A stretch of 64,000 nt of DNA. Source: Sorex araneus (lineage: Eukaryota; Chordata; Mammalia; Eulipotyphla; Soricidae). Of the stretch, positions 1-22,324 are shown one piece after another. The notes beneath the pieces were generated by a model. It saw nothing but the letters and a program-made list of their open reading frames with translations, was not told the DNA's origin and did no database searches. The stretch is taken from positions 51,809,292 to 51,873,291 of the forward strand of contig NC_073311.1 of the NCBI RefSeq assembly GCF_027595985.1, in the 5' to 3' direction. Every line of letters begins with the position of its first letter. The stretch's first letter is position 1. The position numbers and the translations under genes are program-made.

Positions 1-194
1 AGACCTTCTGAAAAGGCATCATTAGATCATTGTTTCTATTGCTGTTAATGAAGAGCATATGATGTCACATGGCTGCAACAGGGGCCTGAAACTCAAACCT
101 GAGTAATTTATAAATCAACAGAGGCTGCATGGTTTTGGAATTCTGGTATCTTACTAATTTAGTCCAGTGGTATTTCTGCCAGCATATGCTGTGT

Positions 195-328
195 TCCAGG
201 TTCTGCCGTGCAGGCAAGATACTCTAGTTAGCTTGCTGGGTTCTCCGAGAGGGACGGAGGAATTGAACCTTGGTCTGCAGCGTGCAAGGCAAATGCCCTA
301 CCTGCTGTGCTATTTTGCTCCAGTCCTA
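195..328 (-). mobile_element. tRNA-derived SINE (long type), partial
   Basis: Ends in the antisense head ctgtgctattttgctccagtc; the tail part is missing. Confidence 0.8.
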
Positions 329-418
329 CTATTGCTCCTGCTAATTTCAGTTCTTGCCATCTATCCTCAAAAATACAAAAACATTCATATTCATTCAAAA
401 ATATATGCATTCCAATAT

Positions 419-665
419 TCAGCTATCACTGTCATGCTGTTGCTCATCGATTTGCTCGAGCGGGCACCAGTAATGTCTCCATAGTGAGATCTGTTGTTAC
501 TGTTTTTGGCATATCGAATACACCACGGGGAGCTTGCCAGGCTCTACCGTGTGGGCTTGATACTCTTCGTAGCTTGCCAGGATCTCCGACCGGGGCAGAG
601 GAATTGAACCCAGGTCAGCTACGTGTAAGGCAAATGCCCTATCACTGTGCTATCGCTTCAGTTCC
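419..665 (-). mobile_element. Long-type SINE, near full length
   Basis: Antisense: tail catcgatttgctcgagcggg, core cttgccaggctct, head ctgtgctatcgcttcagtt. Confidence 0.9.
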
Positions 666-1216
666 AATAGTTATAATAGATTTTAAAATCTTAAATAATT
701 TTTTTCTTTTTTAAAGCTTTCTAGAGAGCTTTGTCTCTCTCATTTCAGGAGAATGCTGTTACAGTCCTGATATTCTGCCTCTTTAAATAATGATCTTCCC
801 AAGTCACTTCCAGCCTCTTCAAATCACCAATTCAAAAGATGTTTTCAATTGTATTTTTCCTGTACTTCTCTGAACACAACAATGCCAATTTTGTGGAGTC
901 CATCCTGTGACAATAAGTGCCACTACCCAAGTTTCCAAAGATATCAGTGACTGTACCATAGCTTCTAGAAACTGCTTTCTTCCACATGACATCTCAGGAC
1001 AACTCTAGCGCTTCTTTAAGTTGCTTTCGGTGCATTACACTACATACAGACAAAAACATCCTTACCTGATACACCTCAGCACTGTCAATTATTAGATTCA
1101 ACTCTTTAATAACACCAGTGATAACGCCCCCTTCCACTGTAATAGTTGGAAACTATTCTTCCTCTACTGTTCTATCTGATTTCTCTGCTCCATAATATTC
1201 TGATCTCTTAATTAGC

Positions 1217-1360
1217 ATCCCGCACGGCAGAGCCTGGCAAGCTCCCCATGGCACATTCGACATGCCAAAAACAGTAACAAGTCTCACAATGGAGACATTG
1301 ACTGGTGCCTACTCGAGCAAATCGATGAACAACGGGATGACAGTGCTACAGTGCTACTGT
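1217..1360 (+). mobile_element. Long-type SINE, 5' truncated
   Basis: Starts in the core (cacggcagagcctggcaagc) and runs to the end cagtgctacagtgctac. Confidence 0.85.
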
Positions 1361-1649
1361 TCTATCTGACCTATCTAAGGCAGATTTAACCTAGTAACAA
1401 AACATCCAGTCTCAAACTTTGTCGATATTCTTGTCTGAAATTTCAATCACTGAAGAAAAATTAATTCTAATGAGCACTGAGCATCAAGGCTGAGATGTCA
1501 CTCCTGCCATCTCAGCCTAATATATTATTAATCCTCTGGAATTTTATTCAGTAAGAACCCCAAGTCCCACTTCCTCCAGGAAGCATCTCATTCATTATCA
1601 CAGACTTGCCTATGCAATAATACTGGAATAGGGGGTTGTTTGGATATTT

Positions 1650-1745
1650 ACTTGCCAGCGCTTAGGGGACCACATTGTGATGCAAGACATTTAACCAGGG
1701 TGGGATGCATGTAAGGCAAGTTTAATCCCTATCCTTGGTCTCCTG
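1650..1745 (-). mobile_element. Degenerate short-type SINE
   Basis: ggggaccacattgtgatgc and gtaaggcaagt keep the antisense short-type pattern. Confidence 0.5.
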
Positions 1746-1869
1746 CCTAGAAATCATATTATCACTCACACAGCACATAAATCACACTATCACTGCCACC
1801 CCATCTATCTTTCTTTTAACATATTCTAATTCCCTAGGACCAAATAGCAATATTCATATTCCTAATGAT

Positions 1870-2399
1870 TGTGAGGAACTGGCCCAGCACAGACCACAGG
1901 GATCTATTTAGCTTTCTTAAGACTCTTTTCTCAGGAGTCCTCATTGTAGAATAACTTGTCTATCTGTCCCTGAGCAAGGAATTTGGATACAGGCACCCTG
2001 GGTTGCATGAAGGGTGGTGGTCAGACCAGATAACAAGACCCATATCACAAGACCCAGGACTGCCCCCAGAACCGGGACATTCCTGAATATTGGCGCGAAT
2101 ACTGATCTCTAAAACCATAGGCTAAGGAGTGATGTCCTTTTAAATGGATTGGTTAAGAAAGTTTGTAATATTACAAATCTATTGGCTATGAAATGCGCGG
2201 GCTCTGCTGTAATGGCGGGGAAGGCCTATGTAAGATCTCCTTTGCAGAAGCTCGGGGTCTTTGCCCAACCTGCTGGACCTGCGTGTCCGCGTAGGTGGCT
2301 GGACCCTAGCTAGCCAGTCTTACAATAAACCCTGCTTGCTGTTTGCAGTCTCTGGAGTCTCTTTGTCGTTATAGGGAGATTGCGATCTGTGCCCTAACA
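1870..2399 (+). mobile_element. Solo LTR 1 (endogenous retrovirus)
   Basis: Begins TGTGAGG, ends CCTAACA, has an AATAAA about 75 nt before the end, and is flanked by atgat on both sides (1865-1869, 2400-2404). No retroviral genes adjoin it. Confidence 0.8.
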
Positions 2400-2425
2400 A
2401 TGATAACTATAACAAATGGGAGATA

Positions 2426-2610
2426 GGGCCAGAGATGTGGCTCTGCAGATTAGTGCATGCCTCAAACATGTGAAGCCCTGCCGAATTCAATCCTGGCACT
2501 GTAAGAAGAAGAGGAGGGGAGGGGAGGGGAAAATATAAGAGGGAAGGAAGAGCAGTGGAGGGGAGAGAAGGGCAGGAGAGGGGAAATGGGAAAGAAAATC
2601 ATACCGAAAA
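2426..2610 (+). repeat. Short-type SINE head with purine-rich tail
   Basis: gggccagagatgtggctctg head, then a GA-rich run (gaggggaggggagggg) to about 2595. Confidence 0.6.
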
Positions 2611-3490
2611 GAGACTGGAAATCGAAATGTTTTCTTTTAATTCCCCTATTTCTAAAGTTTCATGTTACATATGCCCAAATACAGTTATGGGTAATAATGT
2701 CATGGTGAAAGTCTGTTGTTATGTAAGTGCATATAGGTATTGGCAACCTTAGCTCATTCCCCTCCCAGTCCTCCACATCCTGCAAGGATGGGCACCTGCT
2801 TTAACAATACAATAGAACTGGGGGTGGGGAAGGGGAGAAGTCCTTCACAAGCAATGGGGGGTATGCAAAATTAAATTTTTATAGTATTTAATTACCATAC
2901 CAAATTAATACTAGCCAAAGGGTAGGAAAGCATCCAAAATTAAATTCCTAATTTTGTCAAAAGATTAAAAAAATTTAATCACCTTTCCCCTATATAAAAA
3001 GTATCCTTTAAACAAAGAACTCCAGAACACTGGTTACAAAAATTGCCTCCCCCACTTAAAAGAATTCACAAACACAACCTTTCAGAAGGAGGGAGGAGAC
3101 ACAATGGGGAAGAGGCAGAAGGAAACATTTGCTAATGAAGTAGATCAGTTAATTTAACACATTTTCTGTCAAGCAAATCAACTGTCCTTAGTGCCTTGTT
3201 GAAGAAACAATGAAGGGATGTTCATTAAAAGCAACTGGCCAGGGAAAATAACCTCTTGCAGACAACCAGACTGCCTAACCATATTCTCGGTTAAGTATAA
3301 TAAGCATAAGAGTGTAACTCATTCCATTCTCAAAGGTTATTTATTGGAGGTTGTTTAAAAGTTCAAATTAAAGTCAAAAAGTGTGTAATTGTGATCCTGC
3401 TGCCCTTGGGCCGCCCTCTCACTGCTCTTCCCCGCAGCTGTCGTCCCTCAGGAGCGAGAGGTTTTTTAAAATGGAATATTTTGATGCATC
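2610..3490. other. No gene recognised
   Basis: AT-rich non-coding sequence between a SINE and solo LTR 2. Only short chance ORFs; nothing diagnostic seen. Confidence 0.5.
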
Positions 3491-3493
3491 ACT

Positions 3494-4039
3494 TGTGAGG
3501 ATCTGGCCCAGGACAAACCACAGGAATCTATTTAGCTTTCTTAAGACTCTTTTTACAGGAGCCCGCATTCTAGAATAACTTGATTTTCTGCCCCTGAGCA
3601 AGGAATTCAGATACAGGCACCCTGGGTCACAAGAAGGGTGGTGGTCAGACCAGATAACCAGACCCATATCACATGACCCATATCACAAGACCCAGGACTG
3701 CCCCCAGAACCGGGACATTCCTGAATATTGGCGCGAATACTGATCTCTAAAACCATAGGCTAAGGAGTGATGTCCTTTTAAATGGATTGGTTAAGAAAGT
3801 TTGCAATATTACAAATCTACTGGCTATGAAATGCGCGGGCTCTGCTGTAACGGCCGGGGAAGGCCTATATAAGATCTCCTTTGGGGAAGCTTGGGGTCTT
3901 TTGCCCAACCTGCTGGACCTGCGTGTCCGTGTAGGCGGCTGGACCCTGGCTAGCCAGTCTTACAATAAACCCTGCTTGTTGTTTGCAGTCTCTGGAGTCT
4001 CTTTGTCGTTATAGGGAGATCTCGATCCGTGCCCTAACA
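3494..4039 (+). mobile_element. Solo LTR 2, same family as LTR 1
   Basis: Same TG...CA ends and nearly the same sequence as LTR 1, with a small internal duplication of the catatcac-agaccc motif. Flanks show cact on both sides (3490-3493, 4040-4043), different from LTR 1, so the two are independent insertions and not the ends of one provirus. Confidence 0.8.
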
Positions 4040-4040
4040 C

Positions 4041-4850
4041 ACTTAGTAACTATTTCAAGGCAAGGCTCGGCCCCGGAGATACCTGAGTAAAAGTGATGTA
4101 GGCAGTAGATAGGGAAAGGCCCTTGGTAATGAAACAGATTAACAAAGTCTCTGGGAAGGAGAATCCTGAGACTGACCCACCTTGTGGATACAGAAAACAG
4201 ACCTGATAAGACCTTCAGCAGACCCTGAGGAGGTTGGACCCCTCCCCATGAAGTTCCTCCAATTCCCTCAACCTCTCCCTTAATCTGATTAAAATGTGAT
4301 CCAGTCTAACGAAGACCATCACCACTCCCAGCCTCCCTGGTAACCTCCTTAGCAACAGACTTTTACCTGGGAAGAAGCCCCCACATGGGGGCAGGTTGAA
4401 GAAACCCTATAAAGGCCACCTTGAACAAAGGAGGCGCGCACATATGCTGCCTGAGCACATGTGCTGCTTGTGCCCTCGTGGCCGAGCACATGGGGTGCCC
4501 GAGCACATGTGTCGCCCGCATCTCCCCCCTTGAGATGTGTACTCTCATACTTTCGTGTCCAGTGCAAGGTGTGTGTAGAGCTTCCTCCACCCTTGGAGAA
4601 GTTCTCTCTTGAGCGCGTCATTCTTACTATTTCTCTCTCCCACTTATCCTTTCCTCCTTCCCTCAGAAACCTCTAAATAAAATCTGTTACTTCACTGGTT
4701 TTCTACTCCTGAAATTCTTTTCCGCGAGTGAAGACAACAACCCAGTAACTCTGGGTCCCGGGTGGTAGAGGCGGCTGGGGAGAAAGTGCTGTCTTTCTCC
4801 TCCCTGCTTCACGGAAGTCACCCTTGGGGCCCACCGACATCAAAAGGATG
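4041..4850 (+). mobile_element. Another LTR-like element
   Basis: Non-coding stretch with a TATA-like ctataaagg (about 4409), a GC-rich leader of short repeats (gagcacatgtg), and AATAAA near 4676 followed by a GC-richer tail. The arrangement suggests U3-R-U5 of a different LTR family; ends not resolved. Confidence 0.4.
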
Positions 4851-5139
4851 GTTTCCTCTGGACAATGACATACCCACTTTTATCTTCTCCATCATATACT
4901 TACTAGTTGTATGGCTGGGACCAAATATATGAAGAATAGGCAGGCATTCTCTTGCCGGGGAATTTTAGTGGTGTATAACCTGGGACTCACAATGCTGTCT
5001 CTCTATATGTTCACTGAGCTGGTAACTGGATATGGGAAGGCCAGTACAACTTCTTCTGTCAGGGCACACGCACCGCGGGAGAAGCCAATATGAAGATCAT
5101 CCATGTACTGTGGTGGTGCTACTTCTCCAAATATTCAGC

Positions 5140-5940
5140 TAAGTGCTTATTATTATAATAGTCAGAATATGGAAACAACTACAATATCTGCTGAAAATGA
5201 GTGGATAATGAAGTTGTGGTGTAAGTATACAATAGCACTGTAGCACTGTCATCCCGTTGTTCATCGATTTGCTCTAGCGGGCACCAGTGATGTCTCCATT
5301 ATGAGACTTGATGTTACTGTTTTTGGCATACCGAATACACCACGGGTAGCTTGCCAGGCTCTGCCATGTGGATGGGAAACTCTTGGTAGTTTGCCGGGCT
5401 CTCTATGAGGGATAGAGGAATGGAACATGGGTCAGCTGTGTGCAAGGCAAAATGCCCTCCCCGCTGTGCTATCGCTCCAGTCCCCGTTGACTCATGAATA
5501 AACATATCTCAAAAGAGATCAGCAAGTTACAGTATACATTGAAAGTATGTATCTGAAGGAAAGATGGCATTATGCAGTTTTCTGAAGTGTGGATCACGTT
5601 GGGTGAAATAAGTCAGGAGGAGAACAAGTAACAGACTCACAAACCTGCATTTGCAGAGAGACAAAATAAGAGAACAAGCATACCAAGTAAGGTCAACCCT
5701 GGGTCTTGGAATAAAGTGCCAATTACAAATAGTGGTCTTGAGGGAGGAGGAAAGATGATCTGAGTAAAGAGAACACAAGGACAGTGGTGGAGGTTTGTGG
5801 ACACTTTGGTGGGGGTGGGGATAGGTAACTTTACAAACTAATACCCATAGCTTTAACACAGTTGCAACTACCAAAACTAAAATTAGTGCTGTAGACAAGT
5901 TATGATAACAGTACTTGATATTTCTGTAATCTTTAATACT
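5140..5940 (+). mobile_element. L1 3' fragment split by a SINE
   Basis: gagtggataatgaagttgtgg and gggtgaaataagtcagg recall the 3' end of L1 ORF2/3' UTR. The matching piece in A2 is 30700-31130. Confidence 0.6.
5236..5484 (-). mobile_element. Long-type SINE
   Basis: Full antisense unit, absent from A2, so it inserted after the A1/A2 split. Confidence 0.9.
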
Positions 5941-6199
5941 GTTAATAAAAATTTCAAATGTTGTTGTTTTTTTGGTATAGCCCCAGGTTTAAAACAATTG
6001 CTCATTCTTACTTTTCAGTAGAACATTGTATTAAACTTTAGAATTTGTGTATATAAACTCATCTAATAATATCAGTCTGTACAAAATATGGAAGAGGAGC
6101 TTTAAATCCAAATTCTTTTTCAGATTCAAATCTCAATGGTTAGAATTAGTTGATTTAAAATAAACAAAACTGTTATTAAATACTAACTGATGAAGTCTG

Positions 6200-6672
6200 A
6201 TTTTTAAAATTATTGGATCACTGTGAAGACAGGCACAAGTTCTCATGATATAGTTTCAGTCATACAATGTTCCACCACCCATCCCTCCACCAGTGCACAT
6301 CTTCCACCAAAGGATGTTCCCAAGTATCCCTCCCGCCACTCCTACCTGATCCACCCACCCCCTGCCTCTATGGCAGACAATTTCCCCCATAATCTCTACT
6401 TTGGGGTATATGGTTTGCAATATAGACACGGGGAGGCCATCATGTTTGGTTTTTTATCTCCTTTCAACACACATCTCCCATCCCAAGCAATCCCTCCAAC
6501 CACTACAGACTTAGTGATCCCTTCTCTATCCCAGCTGTCTTCTCCCCCAGCTCACGAGGCAGGTTTCCAACCATGGAGTAATCTTCCTGGCCCTTGTCTC
6601 TCTGTCCTTGGGTGTTAGTCTCATAAAATGTTATTTTATAGTTCTCAAATGAGTGGAGTCCAATACTAAAGG
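6200..6672 (-). mobile_element. L1 3' end, copy-specific to A1
   Basis: Antisense L1 tail (ttattggatcactgtgaag, ccatccctccaccagtgcac). A2 goes straight from gatgaagtctgat to caggtcagtctca, showing the empty site. Confidence 0.75.
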
Positions 6673-6856
6673 TCAGTCTCACTCACATTCTTCATTTGCA
6701 TGGAAGATTTCTCCATGGTCTTCAGAAGGGAGGGGGGAGTTGTGGTCCGTGTCTTCCCTCAGCGCAGCCTCAGAGAAGTAGGAAGTGTAGCTTGAATTTA
6801 GCCCTTGAGCCTCTCAGCTGTTGACAAAGTGCATTGAGGGCTCCAGACTTACTGGG

Positions 6857-6945
6857 ACTGGAGAGATAGTACAAGGATTAAGAAGCTTGTGTTGGCATAT
6901 GGCCAGCCCTGGTTAGATCCCCGATATGGACACACACAAAAAAAA
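6857..6945 (+). mobile_element. Short-type SINE, partial
   Basis: gggactggagagatagtaca head; shared with A2 at 31677-31765, so older than the duplication. Confidence 0.7.
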
Positions 6946-7261
6946 CTCAGGTGAATGAAACTTACTTAGCTCCTAAAAACCTAGATTCCTAAACTAGAAT
7001 AGTAGGTCACATTATTAACTGAATTTGGGATTTGCAATAATATTGGCAGTTGCAAAGGATTTATGAGTGTGAAATGTCCCAAGTCCAAGGTAATGTTAGG
7101 GGGTAGTGGGAGGACACAGGAAAAAAACAAGGGCAGAAAGGGCCAAGGAGGAGAAAGGCTGAGAAACTCTGAACTAGCATATATGATGAAGGCCTATTTT
7201 CTGTCACACTTATACGTTACCAATATAGTATAAATCATTTTATTCAAGTTATTAATAGGAA

Positions 7262-7511
7262 AGAAGCAATAGCACAGTGGGGTGGGTAGAGCGTTGCCTT
7301 GTACTTGGCCAACCGGGGTTTGATTCATCCATCCCTCCTGGAGACCCCAGCAAGCTACCGAGAGTATCCCACCCACTTGGCAGAGCCTGGCAAGCTCCCC
7401 ATCGTGTATTCAATATGCCAAAAACAGTAACAACAAGTCTCACAATGGAGACGTTACTGGTGTCCACTCGACCAAATCGATGAACAACAGGATGAGAGTG
7501 CTACAGTGCTA
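7262..7511 (+). mobile_element. Long-type SINE
   Basis: Head gaagcaatagcacagtgggg, tail gatgaacaacaggatgagag; absent from A2. Confidence 0.9.
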
Positions 7512-8099
7512 TGTATAGGAATCTGATCAAGCCCACATGGTCATTTTGGAAAGGAAATATCAGCATGAAAATTAGATATTGATGGTTGCCAATCAAGTGA
7601 AATGATTTTCCTTTGATCCCAGAAGAACACAATTCATGGTTGCACCCTGAATGTCTGTCTTCATTTAAAAAGGCAATGGTATGAAGAACTTCAAGAACAC
7701 TTTCCTTGTTATCTTTATGTCCGAAGTCTATTCTCTGAGATCACAGCCTCAACTAAAGGCAAATAAAGTCAACTAAAGAATCTCAAATGTGCTACCATTA
7801 TTTACATGGGATAAGACTTTTTTGTTTGGGGAATAATGTTGAATGGAGCCTCCAACTGAGAAAACAAGTTCTTGAAAACAGTTCAAATGCTGACAGAGAG
7901 CGGGATTTGAATGATTTTCATTGCAAATTTCTAAGAAAAACTTAATTTATCAAAACCTCAGCAATCCTTCTATGTATAAACACAAATGTGGTCGACATGA
8001 AACAAACCATACAGCTTTTTTCCTGTGTGACACCTATTTCTAAGGTTAAATAGACATCAAAGTGATCATCGGAATAATAAATCAAACCTTTTACAAAGT

Positions 8100-8480
8100 G
8101 CTCTGACAGCTGCAGCTACTATGCTAGCAGAGGGGATTTTGACACTGCTGTTTTGAAAGAGCCGTGCTCAAAGCCATTCAGGGTTTGGGCGGGCTGAGAT
8201 AGAGACAGCGGTAGAGTCTCATGATGTTGGGATGGATAACGGCACATGGCCATTGGCTCTTTCTTCTGACACACGTGTCTCGCAAAGCTCAGACCTCACA
8301 CCAACTTCCTGCTGGCCTCAGAGCAGAGGTTGAAGCCATCAGAACAGCAGGTCCCTGCGTGCTCCAAGGGTGCAAGTCGCAGGATACACACAGGTACTGT
8401 CAGTCAGAGTGGCTTGTGACCCACGCCTCTGCTGTTCCACTGCTGGGAAACGGGGTTGAAGGTAAAGTTGCTTGAGGAAA
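8100..8480 (+). promoter_or_regulatory. Block shared by three flank copies; possible 5' regulatory or non-coding exon region
   Basis: A GC-richer stretch upstream of KLR-A with copies at about 26150-26510 and 32880-33250. It has no consistent ORF across copies. Position about 3 kb upstream of exon 1 would suit a promoter or untranslated first exon (cacacag then gtactg resembles a donor at 8389-8397). Inference only. Confidence 0.3.
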
Positions 8481-9105
8481 GCATTTAGGCGTCAGAGACA
8501 TCTGGATTATTGCAGAGAAGAGCTGACCTTGCAATCATTTTAATGAGCAGCAGTAGCTTTATTTCTCGCTGGAAATAGAAACGAATCTGTATGAGAACAG
8601 GTGACAGTTTTCTTCAGTTAACTATGACTTTTTAGAATTAGCAAATCCTTGGATGTATTTCATTCTTGTTTGACTTCTGGGAGGAGGTGTTTTCGTGTGG
8701 TAGTGGTAGAGCTTACTGTTGGCTCGGTGCACGGGGATCACTCATGACAGCGCTTTGGAACCATACGTGATGCCGAAGATCAAAATACGGTTAACAGAAT
8801 TTTAGACAAGAGCCTTAATCCCTGTAGTATTTCTGCTCTCACCCCTGTCCTAACTCTGTGGCTCTTAAGATCTTTATTCACCATAGAAATTTGTATCTTT
8901 CATTTTTTTTTCAAAAGGCTCAAATTAAGTAGCAAAATATTACCCAAAACTAAACTCTCATATTAAAGTATGGATAATAAATGAATACATTATGGAATAA
9001 AGGATAAGCAAATGTTTGACTATTCAGATGATTGTTTTCTGTCAAAATTTAACCATTGTATATATGCAGACATGTTTCTTAATATTTATTTACTTTTGCT
9101 TTTTA

Positions 9106-9246
9106 GACCAGATCCAGTGTTACTTCAGGGCTTACTCCTGGGTCACTGCTAGTGAGCCCTGGGGACCGTATTGGGTATCAAGGATTCAACCCAGGTCAAA
9201 CACATGCAAGGCAACTTCTTTACCTGCTTTATTATATCTCCACTCC
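9106..9246 (-). mobile_element. Short-type SINE
   Basis: Antisense, shared at 27150-27290 (A3) and about 34070-34200 (A2), so it predates the duplications. Confidence 0.7.
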
Positions 9247-9269
9247 CTATTTTTTTTGTACATACATAT

Positions 9270-9474
9270 AAGTATCCTGTTGCTCGAGCGGGACTCCATT
9301 GTGAGACTTGTTTGTTACTGTTTTTGGCATGTTGAATATGCCATGGGTAGATCTGCCATGCGGGCGAGATACTCTTGGTAGCTTGCCGAGCCCTCTGAGA
9401 GTGGCAGAGGAATTGAAACCGGGTCGGCCACACGCAAGGCAAACATCGTACCATGTGCTATCTCTCCAGCCCAT
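9270..9474 (-). mobile_element. Long-type SINE with internal deletion
   Basis: Antisense; also in A3 at 27320-27525, absent from A2. A1 has lost more of the tail than A3. Confidence 0.85.
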
Positions 9475-9811
9475 ACATATAAGTATAATTTAATAAAAAG
9501 TAAGAAAAGTTACTTATCTAGCAAAGTATATGAGTTTATTATTTTTGGTTTTTGGTTTATAGTCAGCAGTATTCAGGGACTTCTTTTAGATCAGTGCTAG
9601 GGATAAAAAAGTACTTGAGTGTAATTAATGTCTAGCTCATTGAGCTATTTTGCAAGAACCAAAACAAGGTTTGTTATCTTTAATGTGGTAAATAAACAGA
9701 AATAATATCTATATTTATATACATTCTCATTATTTAAGGTGTTCAAATGAAGCTTATTCAAATTTCAAAGATTTTAAATGGTGAACTATTAAGACATTTT
9801 AGTTACTTTTT

Positions 9812-9975
9812 TTTTTTGGTTCACACCCAGCAATGCTCAGGGGTTACTCCTGGCTCTGCCCTCAGGAATTACTCTTGGCGGTGCATGGGGACCACATGGG
9901 ATGCCAAGGATTGAACCCGGGTAGGCTGTGTGAAAGGCAAACACCCATTCACTGTACTATCCCCTTGGCCCCGAG
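9812..9975 (-). mobile_element. Short-type SINE at the A/B fusion point
   Basis: Antisense full short unit; A3 copy at 27870-28025 ends at its head, exactly where block B2 starts. The A2 counterpart is 34555-34725. Confidence 0.85.
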
Positions 9976-10329
9976 TTACTTATTTCTTTTGGCTCTTCAG
10001 CTACAACTGATAATGCTCAAAGGTAACTCCTGACTCAGCACGGAGAAGAGTACCATGCTAACTCCTACTCTCAGTACTTTTACTCTAGCCCCAATGATAA
10101 CATTTTAAGAACATTGCTTTCAAATCTATTGACACCAACAGCTATCTGGTCTATTCTACATACTTACCCAAACATTATTTTAGAAATTTTATTCCCTGCC
10201 TTTAATTGCTTTTATATTTTTTATATTACTAATGCAGAACATTCATTATGTACATAGGGGTGATGTTAGTTATGTGCAAAAAATATAGGCCAAGAGTATT
10301 TCTCAGTGAATATAAACAAAATTATCACC

Positions 10330-10600
10330 ATCAGCAGCAGCAGCAGCACACGGTTGACTGTCGATTTTCTCAAGCGTTCTCAGTAGTGTCTCCATTCATC
10401 CTAGCCCTGGGATTTTAGAAGCCTCTCTATACTTGTCTTTCCCAATGGTGCTGCCCTGGAGGCTCTTCAGGGCCAGGGCATGAGACCCATCATTGTTAGT
10501 GGTTTTGGCATATGGATACGCCACGGGGAGTTTCCCAGGCTCTCCCATGCAGAAGGGAAACTCTCGTTAGCTTGCCAGGTTCTCCAAGAGGAAGAACTAG
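10330..10600 (-). mobile_element. Long-type SINE, variant with internal insert
   Basis: Antisense. Between the gtctccat and tgagacc segments it carries about 95 extra bases (cattcatcctagccctggga...). A (CAG)n run of about five units precedes it. Confidence 0.7.
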
Positions 10601-10794
10601 GCTATAAAATGTCCAAGCTTCCGGGAGCTTGGTTTTATAGTCTCTGGATGTTGGCCATTGATCGGATTACACAGCAGTTTCTGGGTGTGACTGCCTGGCT
10701 ACTGAAAATTGGGAGATTTGGGCGGAAGAGGCCCAGTCCCAATCTGAGCAGGCTTGTAGATCTCAGCCCCGGGTCCTGCACAACAAACAAAATT

Positions 10795-11030
10795 ATAATT
10801 TATATATATGTACATATATATATGCTTATATAGTTTATCTATGTATAATTTCAGATCGGTCCTTTAACTCACTTATTTCAGACTATTATGCTAGTAATTT
10901 ATATATATAATTTATAGATATAATTATTGTGAATAATTATTAGTAATATATTAATATTGGCACTATGTTACTAATTTCATATAATATATATAAATATATA
11001 TTGGTCTATATTATTAATTATTATTATTGC
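10795..11030. repeat. AT-rich low-complexity sequence
   Basis: Repeated tatata and attatta motifs just upstream of KLR-A exon 1; shorter in A2. Confidence 0.7.
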
Positions 11031-11108
11031 CTCCAGTTTTAGTTTTGTAGCTTGTGCTTCACGAAGTCTTGAAAATCAGTCTTGCTGCTTTTTGTCTACA
11101 CCTTTAAT

Positions 11109-21116
<10,008 letters not shown>

Positions 21117-21312
21117 AAGTACTACTATGAGGCATGATAAGTTCATTCTTTAATACCTCTTAGGAAATGAGCCTCAGAAACTCACTCAGTTTAATCAAAT
21201 GTTCATGTTATATAGGTATTTATGTCCTCACAGACACTCATGAGTAAAAATTAAATGTTTTATATTATAAACTAGCAATTTTGACAAAAGTTTTTAGTGA
21301 CTTAAAAGAATC

Positions 21313-21351
21313 AATAAATGCATGAATTGAAATGAATTCACTTTGAATAAA
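21313..21351 (+). terminator. Candidate KLR-A polyadenylation signals
   Basis: AATAAA at 21313-21318 and again at 21346-21351, about 200-235 nt after the KLR-A stop. Both are plausible; nothing else in the sequence decides between them. Confidence 0.4.
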
Positions 21352-21799
21352 CAATTGACTTTTCCTTAATAATATAATTAAATTTGTTTACCCAGGTAAT
21401 CAATATTCACTGTTTAAAACTTAGAGCTCAAAATGTGAACAAATTCTCTTTAACTGTCTTCCCTAATATTCACTTTATTTCTTTCTTGAAAGCAAATATG
21501 TAATTGATTTTATAATTATTATTATTCTAAAGACACTCTAAGAGTGTATGCCATACTCATATTTTCTGCTAAAACAAATGTTGCTCAATTATTAACTTTG
21601 TTCTGCTTCTTTCTTTTACCATTTTCAGTTTTTGTGCCATACTAATTAGTGAGCAGGACTCACTTCTGAATTTCTGCTCAGGATCACTCCTGACAGAGAG
21701 AATATATGTGTGCTTCCAAAATGTCACAATTATAGAATAATGTTATAATGAATGGGTCTAAAAAATGTAGCCATCTTCCAAGAATATGTATCAGACAAG

Positions 21800-22165
21800 A
21801 GCCAGAGAGAGGGCAGAGTTGTAAGGGACTTGGTTTCCAGGAGGCTGACCTAAGTTAGATCCCCAACTACACATGGTCCCTTGGTTCCTGCCAGGAGTGA
21901 TCCCTGAGCAAGGAGCCCAGACTACGCCATAAGCAGATTCAGATGTGACTCAAAAATTAAGAAGAAAAGAAAAGAGAAGATGAGACAAGAGAAGAAGAGA
22001 GGAGAGGGGAGGGGAGGAGGGGGGAGTGAAGGACTGAGAAGGGGAGGGGAGAAGAGGGGAGGAGAAGAGTAGAGAGAGAAGGGGAGAGAAGGAGGGGAGG
22101 GGAGGGGAAGGGAAAGTGGAAGGGAGAGGTGGGGAGGGCAGGGGAGGGGAGGAGAAGAAAAAGCA
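21800..22165 (+). repeat. Short-type SINE with long purine tract
   Basis: SINE to about 21960, then about 200 bases of G/A only (gaggggaggggagg variants), presumably an expanded tail. The C/T-only ORFs on the other strand are artefacts of it. Confidence 0.8.
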
Positions 22166-22324
22166 AAGAAAAATGTACATGTCAGGTAAATGTGGCAATG
22201 AAATTCCTTGCCAAATATATGTAAATTTATTGGAATACTAACTGAATACAAATCCTCTCTAGAAAGTTGACATTGTCAATCTTCAGTGCAATCTCCACTG
22301 CTTCCCTACAGCTTCCTCAGCACT

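Noticed and set aside
419..665. tRNA-like box A/B sequences in SINE heads
   Set aside because: Heads such as ggctggagcgatag...ggttcgattcc come from a tRNA but do not form a full cloverleaf with a 3' end; they are SINE promoters, not tRNA genes.
1870..4039. A provirus bounded by the two similar LTRs
   Set aside because: Different target duplications and no retroviral sequence between them.
6223..6618. 131-residue ORF
   Set aside because: Antisense L1 3' end; similar ORFs recur wherever this tail occurs.
21922..22251. Overlapping ORFs rich in Pro, Ser and Leu on the - strand
   Set aside because: Translation of the purine tract behind a SINE.
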